A stretch of DNA of 64,000 nt from assembly GCF_900128495.1 (NCBI RefSeq), contig NZ_LT635801.1:631997-695996 (forward strand). The letters are read 5' to 3'. Made by a program: the position numbers and the translations under genes. Numbering within the stretch: position 1 is the first letter of the stretch; each line of letters starts with the position of its first letter. This DNA is from Bacteroides ilei (GTDB taxonomy: Bacteria > Bacteroidota > Bacteroidia > Bacteroidales > Bacteroidaceae). The notes beneath the pieces are model-generated. The model was given only the letters and a program-made list of their open reading frames with translations, was not told the DNA's origin and did no database searches. Below are positions 58,095 to 64,000 of this stretch, in pieces.

Positions 58095-58320
58095 AAATGT
58101 ACGGTGGACGGATGGCTGCCCAAGTACCGCTGTCGCTACATCGTCAAATTTTTCCGAAACTTTCCGGAATCACAGATTACGGTTTTTCATAAAATTTCAT
58201 CCTCTGTTCCTTGTTTTTCATCCTTCTTTCCGCCGTGATGTTCGCACGTAAAAATCAACCTTTCGGCGAGTCTAAAGGCTCAAGATAAGGGAAATAAATA
58301 AACTTAATAAATATTTGATT
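58095..58320 (+). repeat. Conserved ICE-cassette leader, copy 4 (most diverged)
   Basis: Landmarks: AGCAAATGTACGG, AAGTACCGCTGTCGCTACA, TTTCCGGAATCACAGATTAC, then AAGGCTCAAGATAAGGGAAA. The order is the same but several boxes have changed. Confidence 0.6.
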
Positions 58321-59061
58321 ATGGGAAAATATGATTTTATCAAGGAAGGAAATGTCTTGTTTTGGCACGACCCTGACAATGGACTCTCTGACGGTGTGTA
58401 TCAAGTAGTTTCTGTGCCGGAAGTTATAGAGGACGATAGTATAATTCTTATTTCAGCATCAGGTTCTGAAGCGGAGGTTTATCCGACGGAACTGTCCCCG
58501 ATAAATTCAGGCAGGAGTTACAAGGAAACATTCTTACGTTGGAAGGCCGAGCGTGAGGCAGACGGTAAGGTGTTTTATGACAGGCTTTCAAAGGTAATGA
58601 AAACGGACAGTAAAATGAAAGTCGGTGATAGGGTCATCTTTACAAACGATGCCGGTCTTGTGTACGGGCCTTATGAGGTGCTTGCTTTTGACAAGCCCGA
58701 TAATGGCAGATCCCGGTGCGTATATATCGACCACGATTGCTATTGGCTTTCGGAAAGTCCCGACGATTTGCTGCTCGTTCCAAAAAAGAAGTACGTGATG
58801 ACAAAGGAAGACAAATATCTTAGTAGGCTTTGCAAAAACATTATTGCTGGACGTTTTGATTGGCGTAAGTACTGTAGGCAACAGAGTTACTTCGGTCGTG
58901 AAATCTGTGTGACTCCATTGTTCTGCTCTTATGGGCAGGTAGGCTATACGGTTTACTTCCCATATTCCGGTATGCCGGATGTGGAATATGATTGGGAAAT
59001 GAGAGAACTCACAATCGACGAAATGGATTATCGGAAATATTTTGAACAGGAGCAGGGGTGA
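58321..59061 (+). CDS. ICE cargo protein with two SH3-like segments (246 aa)
   Basis: The ATG at 58321 (MGKYDFIKEGNVLFWHDPDN) is chosen over the TTG at 58315. Two repeated barrel-like segments are visible: DGVYQVVSVPEVIEDDSIIL, and then RVIFTNDAGLVYGPYEVLAF followed by a cysteine/tyrosine strand. These look like small SH3-type folds of the kind found in many Bacteroides ICE proteins. The C-terminal third is basic then acidic. Function unknown. It ends at a bidirectional terminator shared with the convergent ardC-like gene. Confidence 0.65.
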   Translation: MGKYDFIKEGNVLFWHDPDNGLSDGVYQVVSVPEVIEDDSIILISASGSEAEVYPTELSPINSGRSYKETFLRWKAEREADGKVFYDRLSKVMKTDSKMKVGDRVIFTNDAGLVYGPYEVLAFDKPDNGRSRCVYIDHDCYWLSESPDDLLLVPKKKYVMTKEDKYLSRLCKNIIAGRFDWRKYCRQQSYFGREICVTPLFCSYGQVGYTVYFPYSGMPDVEYDWEMRELTIDEMDYRKYFEQEQG

Positions 59062-59065
59062 AAGA

Positions 59066-59098
59066 CAGAGAGGACGGGAAGGCACTCCCGTCCCTCTG
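59066..59098. terminator. Bidirectional terminator between convergent genes
   Basis: An inverted repeat (CAGAGAGGACGGGA against TCCCGTCCCTCTG, one bulge) fills the 52-bp gap between the 58321 gene (plus) and the ardC-like gene (minus). It is GC-rich and flanked by short T/A runs. Confidence 0.7.
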
Positions 59099-59113
59099 TT
59101 TCGCCCCTCTGTT

Positions 59114-60600
59114 TTACCTTCTGAATCCGCTTCGTTCCATTTCTTCCTCTTCTTGGTATTCTTCCATACTTTCCAGCTTTTCATTCACTTCCGTCAGGTT
59201 GTCATCCAGCGCCTTATCATGGTTATACTCGAAGCTGTGCTGCACTGCCAGTCCCGAATTGGTTGCAGAGCCTACGTCCAATGTGTCTTTTTCCCTGTTA
59301 TAGTTGATATACAGCACTTCGCCATTGGGCATCTCAAAGGCCGGAATATTCTTTTGTGATATTTCCGCAAATTGTTCTGCTACCATAGCTTTTGCCACCT
59401 CCTTTACGTCATTGCTGGCTCTGCCTATTCCATATCTGCGGATATGGTCACGTACTTCTTCTTCCGTATATTTCAGCATAATGTCATAGGTTCCACCTAC
59501 GCTTCCGTTATACACCACGGCGAAGTTCTGGTCTTCAATCAGCAGGTCATCTCCACGATTCTGTAATGGTGATGAGTAAGTGTACTGTTCATCCATGCCG
59601 TTACCGTCATAATATTCTTTTGCAAGGGTTAGCAGACCGTTATAGTCCCCCTTGTCCTTCAGTTCTTCCAATTGCTTGGTATCATCCGCCATTTGCAGAT
59701 AGGCTACAGATGCGTAATACATCTTTTCTTTTGGTGCTTCTGTCTGTTCCTGCTTTTCCGCCTTTTCTATTTCTATATCTCTGGCAATCTGGTCTATTTT
59801 CTGCGTAATCATGGATGATGCTTTCTTTACATCCATTAGCACAGTCTTAATGTACTGGGGGGACTCCTTCAGGTTATCCAGCCACGATTTCAGGTACGGA
59901 CAGCTGTCTTCCTTGATATGCTTTGTAATGCCGTATCGTTGGGCTGTCAGTGCTCCGCATAACTCAGCCACAAGCTCCTCGTCGCTGTACTCCTTTGAAC
60001 CGAATGCGGTCGGCTTAAAACGGTCTAGTACGCCTTCTGCGCCTGTCGAATGTCCCATTTCATGGAACAGGGTTCCATAAAATGATTCTCCGCTCTTGAA
60101 CTGCACTTTCTCCGGAACGGTGATTTCGTTCTTGCTTATTGAATAGTAAGCATCATCCTGATGTCTCACATTGATGGGGCAGATCCACAGGTTGTCACGT
60201 ATCATTCTGTCAGCCGGTTCAAAGCTGAACATTTCGCCTTCATGAACAAATGGGCGTCCGTTTTCCTGTTCCAGCTTTTCCCACAGTTCTGGACGAGCTT
60301 CTTTCAGATTTGTCTGAGCGACGTTAAACACGCGGAAAACCTGCATTTTGGGGTACACGTTATACTGTTCCTTCTCATCATTTGACAGACTCTTGTACTC
60401 ATCATATTTGATCTTTTCCTTGGTTTCCTTGTGGATGCAGGTGAAGGTGGTCAGCATGACAGGAAACGATTTCTCGCCTTTCTGTACCGAAACCCGCGGC
60501 AATTCTTCACCGTCCTTGCCCGGCTTGTTCAGTCGCTGTACACAATCAAAGGTGCAGAACCTCGGTATATTGTATCCCTCTTTTTCGCAGTGAAACATGA
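59114..60600 (-). CDS. ArdC-like zincin antirestriction protein, exon 2 (interrupted by group II intron)
   Basis: The main part of an ArdC-like protein. HCEKEGYNIPRFCTFDCVQR, then GEKSFPVML, QVFRVFNVAQTNL, and the zincin motif TLFHEMGHSTGAEG (H-E-x-G-H, about residue 240 of the spliced protein) with a downstream Glu in SDEELVAELCGALTAQRYG. ArdC-type proteins protect incoming conjugative DNA from restriction. The C-terminal ~230 residues form an extra acidic region (EEYQEEEEMERSGF at the end). The open frame runs to 60727, but the part before 60600 is intron sequence (domains V and VI). Joined with exon 1 it gives a 560-residue protein in frame: the last intron base is 60601 and the joining codon becomes CTC. 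Confidence 0.75.
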
Positions 60601-60661
60601 GTAGGCTCGGTATGGGACGCCTTGTCGTCTTTCGGCGATAGGTTTCCCCATACCTGCCTCC

Positions 60662-60695
60662 AAACCGAACGTACATGTCTCCATGTATTCGGCTT
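60662..60695 (-). ncRNA. Group II intron domain V
   Basis: The catalytic hairpin of the intron: on the minus strand the stem begins AAGCCGAATACATG and returns as CATGTACGTTCGGTTT, with the conserved AGC and a bulge two-thirds along. It is 61 bp before the predicted 3' splice site. Confidence 0.75.
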
Positions 60696-60719
60696 TCCGT
60701 TGGTAATGTCAATTTTCTG

Positions 60720-62525
60720 TTAAACATAGCTTTGAATCAGTGTATTGCATTTTTCGCATACTGCCAATGTCTTGCGTCCTCTCTTCAGCATCAATCTATT
60801 CCACTCCGTATCTGCTTTCAGTTTACAGAGTGTTCTGACATGGTGCATTATCAGTGGCGCTTTATTTCCGCAAAGTTCGCACACACAGTTATTTAGCCTT
60901 TCTACAAGCGATGCCTGCGGCAGAAAATATGTATTCGGCATGTGGTCACATTCTGCAAAATCATTGACAGTTTTTCTTCTGAACCCCTCATTGTACAATA
61001 CCCTGCACTTTTCTTGACCCTTGTTGTCCATATATCGGACAACAAAGTCCTGTCCTTCACGATAACGTTTCCATTCTTTACGCATGGTACTGTTATGTTT
61101 GTGTGCAAGAGTTTTAATGCAACTGCGTTTCATGATACCTCCGAAAGTACCTCCGACAGCTGAGATGTTATTGGCTATCGAATAGTAGTTATAGAACCCT
61201 CTTATTTCAAGGTTGTATCTGGCTATGATATCCTCCTCTTTCATGCTTGTTAGGAAACCTCTGGATTCAGCCCACCATATTTCTTTGCCATTGACTTGTT
61301 TTATTGCCATAGCATTCATAGCGAGCAGTTTCTCCCTTGCAATTTCAGTAGGGACATGTAGCCTTACATTTCCGTTGAACATTCGATTCGTTCTACCGAG
61401 GCTATTCTTTACCTTGCTTTCGGAACGTTGTACATAAATTTCATATCCGAGAAATTTTGCCTTGTCCTGTGCGTTTGTGATTAAGGTCTTTTCCTCAGAC
61501 AGCTCAAGTTTTAGTTGTTCTTGCATGTACTTTTTGAGGTCTGCCTTTATCGCTTCACAGTCAGCTTTACTGCCGATAACCCCTATAAGGAAGTCGTCAG
61601 CATATCTCACGTATTTTAGTCGTCTGTACTGTTCATCCATGTCATTCCCATACGGGAGTTGTTGCATTTCTGTACGCATGTTTCTGATTTGCGAGATAAG
61701 GATTTTCCTTTTCTCCACGTCAGTTTCGGCGTTCAGTTTACGTTTCAGCGAGTTTCTTTTGTTGCAAATACGGTTGTAGGCTGGATTTACCCGTCTCTTG
61801 TTACCCTTGTCGAACCTCTTGGCATACTCGTTCATGAACTTATCAAACTTGTCAAGATAGATATTCGCCAGTATTGGACTGATGATTCCACCTTGAGGTG
61901 TTCCCGAATAAGTATGATTGAACTGCCAGTGTTCTACATATCCGGCTTTAAGGAACTTTCTAATCAAGCGAATAAAGCGAACATCGTTTATTCTTTCTTC
62001 AAGTATGCTTATCAGTACGCTATGGTCTATGTTGTCGAAGAATCCTTTAATGTCTCCCTCGATGAACCATTTAGCTCCGACAAACCTTTTCTGAATGCTT
62101 GATAGTGCGGTGTGGCAGCTTTTGAAAGGTCTAAACCCATGTGAGGTGTATTCAAAATACCCTTCATATATGGCTTCAAGTATCATTCTTACCACCTCCT
62201 GTACAAGTTTGTCTTCAAAGGAGGGTATGCCCAACGGACGCATTTTACCGTTCTTCTTGGGAATATATACCCTCTTTGCCGGATTAGGTTGATATGTCTC
62301 GTTTTTGAGACTTGCTATAAGAGATTCTATTCTTTGAATGCTCATTTGGTCAATGGTCTTGCCGTCAGTGCCAGGTGTCATATTGCCTTGCTTAGTGTAA
62401 ATACGTTGATAAGCAACATAAAACATCTGTTCATTGAATAGATTTCGATACAGCCTTTCGAACCTGTAGCCCGAAACTTTGCTGTGTTCACATAAATTGT
62501 TTAATACTTGCTTTGGATTTCTCAT
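60720..62525 (-). CDS. ltrA: Group II intron-encoded reverse transcriptase/maturase (LtrA-like)
   Basis: A ~601-residue protein (the Met at 62525, MRNPKQVLNNL, is a likely start; an upstream frame adds 14 residues). RT motifs in order: RRVYIPKKNGKMRPLGIP-type block (KRVYIPKKNGKMRPLGIPSF), FIEGDIKGFFDNIDH (first Asp), GTPQGGIISPILANIYLD, and YVRYADDFLIG (YADD catalytic pair). The maturase region follows (about 400-530). The C-terminus has an HNH endonuclease with CELCG, MHHVR and VCEKCN. It helps the intron splice and move. Confidence 0.9.
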   Translation of the reverse strand: MRNPKQVLNNLCEHSKVSGYRFERLYRNLFNEQMFYVAYQRIYTKQGNMTPGTDGKTIDQMSIQRIESLIASLKNETYQPNPAKRVYIPKKNGKMRPLGIPSFEDKLVQEVVRMILEAIYEGYFEYTSHGFRPFKSCHTALSSIQKRFVGAKWFIEGDIKGFFDNIDHSVLISILEERINDVRFIRLIRKFLKAGYVEHWQFNHTYSGTPQGGIISPILANIYLDKFDKFMNEYAKRFDKGNKRRVNPAYNRICNKRNSLKRKLNAETDVEKRKILISQIRNMRTEMQQLPYGNDMDEQYRRLKYVRYADDFLIGVIGSKADCEAIKADLKKYMQEQLKLELSEEKTLITNAQDKAKFLGYEIYVQRSESKVKNSLGRTNRMFNGNVRLHVPTEIAREKLLAMNAMAIKQVNGKEIWWAESRGFLTSMKEEDIIARYNLEIRGFYNYYSIANNISAVGGTFGGIMKRSCIKTLAHKHNSTMRKEWKRYREGQDFVVRYMDNKGQEKCRVLYNEGFRRKTVNDFAECDHMPNTYFLPQASLVERLNNCVCELCGNKAPLIMHHVRTLCKLKADTEWNRLMLKRGRKTLAVCEKCNTLIQSYV

Positions 62526-63093
62526 AATGTCTCTCACATTATCCGTTGTTTGTATTAAAATTACCAACTGCTTCCCTTCGCCATGTACAAAGCTTTCCCT
62601 TGCTCAGACTACTACGGAAGCTCCGTTGCCATGTCGGGTATTCAGAGTCTTTACCCATAGCCTTTTGGCATCCCGATTTAGGCAATCTCCAGTTAGCACG
62701 CATAGTAACTATTGGCACGACAGATTGTCGGATGCGACTTTCGTTCTTTTCTTGCTTATCGCAAGTGCGTCGTGGTTGATACCTTTTGCCCATATTCCTA
62801 ATGCTTTGGAATTGAGTACCACGAGAGGGCGTAGATATAACTGCCTTTCCGCCCACGCCACGCCTTATGCCGCTGAACTATCGTTGAACCAATGCAGGCT
62901 TCATCCTTATATCTGTCTTTCCCCCTCACGGAACTGTGTCGCATGACAGTTAGCCACACATTCCGTTTTACTGAAATGCTGTTTTCACCTTTTGCTTTCG
63001 CTCGGGGCTTATTCAGTTGGGAGTAGAACATATTGTATCCTATTCTAATCTCTTGCCACAGAGATATTTACTATGCGACCATTCTGGACGCAC

Positions 63094-63289
63094 GCATCAA
63101 CGCATTCATGCCGTTGTATTCGCGTCCGGCCAGATTACGGGGCCACTGGAGTGCTCCCTCTGTAAACCAGGGTTTTTTCCAGTCCTTACCGATGGTCTCC
63201 AGCTTTTCTATCATCATCTCAGCGAACAGGTCAAGAGCCTTGTCTTCGCTGTTCGGTCCGTCCGCATTGCGTTTCCTGTAACTTGCCAT
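63094..63289 (-). CDS. ArdC-like antirestriction protein, exon 1
   Basis: Encodes the first 65 residues plus one base of the next codon: MASYRKRNADGPNSEDKALD, then DLFAEMMIEKLETIGKDWKK and PWFTEGALQWPRNLAGREYN, ending GMNALM. The W-x-K-P-W and N-L-x-G-R-x-Y-N-G-x-N elements are the usual N-terminus of ArdC-like proteins. The continuation (RASRMVA) seen before the next stop is intron sequence. It starts 4 bp after the SSB-like gene. Confidence 0.8.
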
Positions 63290-63293
63290 ATCG

Positions 63294-63899
63294 TCAGTTG
63301 TCGTTAGATGCCGGAACGTATTGGTTTATCTCCTGACAACGGCATGTAATATCAACTTTGCCGTTATACAAGGAGAAATCGATTTCACCTTTTGCCTCTA
63401 TTTTGGTAGCAGGCTGCAACCAGGATTCACGTTGTTTGTCGAAACAAAAGAATCTTACCCACAGGTATTCGAAATTTTCATTTACCTTTTCTGCGCTAAA
63501 GGCTGAAAAACTGAAGAACGGTTTGCCGTTTTTGTCCGTTCGTTCATCTACAGTTTTTCCAACTTTGCCGCGGAATGTGAGTTCCCCCTGCAGGCTGTCT
63601 GTGTCGCCTGCTCCGGCTGGTACGATACTTTCTGCCGACAGGTTGAAGTAAGTCTTGTCGCCCCTGTGTTTCGGTATCAGTACGCCTGTCACCTTTACAC
63701 GCATACCGCTTCGCAGACGTGATGCTTCTTCCTGTGTACCGTCCATGCTGACGCTGATTTCCACTGTCCCGCTCTGGCCGTCCTTTCCTTGGATGGCGGT
63801 CTGTACGGTCATACTGACGAACTGTTTCCCTTCTTTTCCGTTTCTGATGATGGCATCACGGCTGATTAAGCCGCATACCGTTACATTACATTTGATCAT
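63294..63899 (-). CDS. SSB-like OB-fold protein of ICE type
   Basis: A 201-residue protein with two OB-like halves. First half: CNVTVCGLISRDAIIRNGKE, then FVSMTVQTAI and VKVTGVLIPKHRG, like single-stranded DNA-binding proteins. Second half: LTFRGKVGKTVDERTDKNGK, then FEYLWVRFFCFDKQRESWLQ. It probably coats single-stranded DNA during conjugative transfer and is transcribed with ardC. No acidic C-terminal tail typical of housekeeping SSB is present. Confidence 0.7.
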   Translation of the reverse strand: MIKCNVTVCGLISRDAIIRNGKEGKQFVSMTVQTAIQGKDGQSGTVEISVSMDGTQEEASRLRSGMRVKVTGVLIPKHRGDKTYFNLSAESIVPAGAGDTDSLQGELTFRGKVGKTVDERTDKNGKPFFSFSAFSAEKVNENFEYLWVRFFCFDKQRESWLQPATKIEAKGEIDFSLYNGKVDITCRCQEINQYVPASNDN

Positions 63900-64000
63900 A
63901 AAGTGTCTTGTTTATTAGTGTTACATGCCCACAGACCATGTATGTGCTGAATATTGATGTTGAATGCTGAAATGATTCTGTCTAATCGGGTGCACGGATT

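Larger units (their letters stand above)
60601..63093 (-). mobile_element. Group II intron (~2.5 kb) inserted in the ardC-like gene
   Basis: The 5' end reads GTGCG (63093-63089 on the minus strand), the group II consensus GUGYG. The 3' end reads CCTAC, fitting the A-Y rule. A 34-nt domain V (minus strand, 60695-60662) has the AGC triad and a GGAGAC-containing loop, with a domain VI-like hairpin after it. It contains a reverse transcriptase/maturase gene. It lies in the sense direction of the host gene, so correct splicing would restore a full protein. Region 62568-63070 holds intron domain I-III sequence without further genes. Confidence 0.8.

Noticed and set aside
55183..58320. The four repeated leaders as a CRISPR array or satellite
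   Set aside because: Spacing follows genes (about 1 kb), units are long and diverged, and each ends at a start codon, so they are gene leaders rather than an array.
60601..60727. ATG at 60727 as start of the ArdC-like protein
   Set aside because: It lies in group II intron domains V-VI; the true N-terminus is exon 1 at 63094-63289.
62546..63031. Open frames on both strands in the 5' part of the group II intron
   Set aside because: They lie in intron domains I-III, which are structured RNA with conserved pairing, and encode no recognised protein.

Overview
This is a Bacteroidales (Bacteroides/Phocaeicola/Parabacteroides-type) chromosome segment. It reads as the cargo of an integrative conjugative element built around a Bacteroidota-specific type VI secretion system (T6SS subtype iii). 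The assignment rests on TssB/C/E/F/G/H/K/N plus TssP/TssR-type envelope proteins with no TssJLM, on promoters of the form TTTG-N20-TAnnTTTG, on IS982- and IS1380-family insertion sequences, and on a right flank of ICE housekeeping genes (YubB/DUF1281-like proteins, an ArdC-like zincin, an SSB-like protein). No rRNA, tRNA or CRISPR array was seen.

Layout. 1-5.1 kb: accessory island with a Tae4 amidase effector and a WG-repeat lipoprotein (probable immunity), a small orphan gene, a PutAbiC-like membrane protein, and two adjacent SIR2-like proteins. 5.4-14.6 kb (minus): effector cluster 1, in transcription order hcp1, vgrG1, TPR adaptor-like protein, Imm17-like protein, rhs1 with a nuclease-like tip, candidate immunity gene. 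14.8-20.3 kb: a degenerate DnaQ-exonuclease/BRCT protein, a second TPR protein, a decayed ATPase gene, and a four-gene Panacea-type operon. 20.37-23.09 kb: an IS982-family element interrupted by a second IS. 23.4-36.8 kb (minus): effector cluster 2, in transcription order hcp2, two membrane-protein genes, vgrG2, rhs3, imm3, rhs2, imm2. 37.1-39.75 kb: a winged-helix membrane protein and a gene remnant cut by an IS1380-family element. 39.8-51.4 kb (minus): structural operon tssE-F-H-G-N-K, then two single-pass proteins, a PKD protein and TssR. 51.5-54.7 kb (plus): tssB-tssC, then a candidate effector/membrane-immunity pair. 55.2-59.1 kb (plus): four small ICE genes, each behind a copy of the same ~220-bp leader. 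59.1-63.9 kb (minus): SSB-like gene and an ardC-like gene split by a group II intron.

How the parts work together. TssB/C form the sheath, Hcp the tube, VgrG plus the PAAR-like Rhs N-termini the spike, TssE/F/G/K the baseplate, TssN and the following four proteins the envelope anchor, and ClpV recycles the sheath. Payload differs between the two VgrG clusters: three Rhs tips of unrelated sequence, each followed directly by its own candidate immunity gene, plus a non-Rhs effector behind tssC and the Tae4 pair.

The most notable unexplained signal is regulatory. hcp1, hcp2 and vgrG2 each carry the same promoter geometry (TTTG-N20-TATAaTTG or TATATTTG) and the same ~130-nt 5' leader. That leader holds a U/C-loop hairpin and then a 14-15-bp hairpin followed directly by a U-tract, which is the form of an intrinsic terminator inside the leader. 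I infer that tube and spike expression is controlled by attenuation or antitermination. All calls come from reading the sequence; no database search was run.
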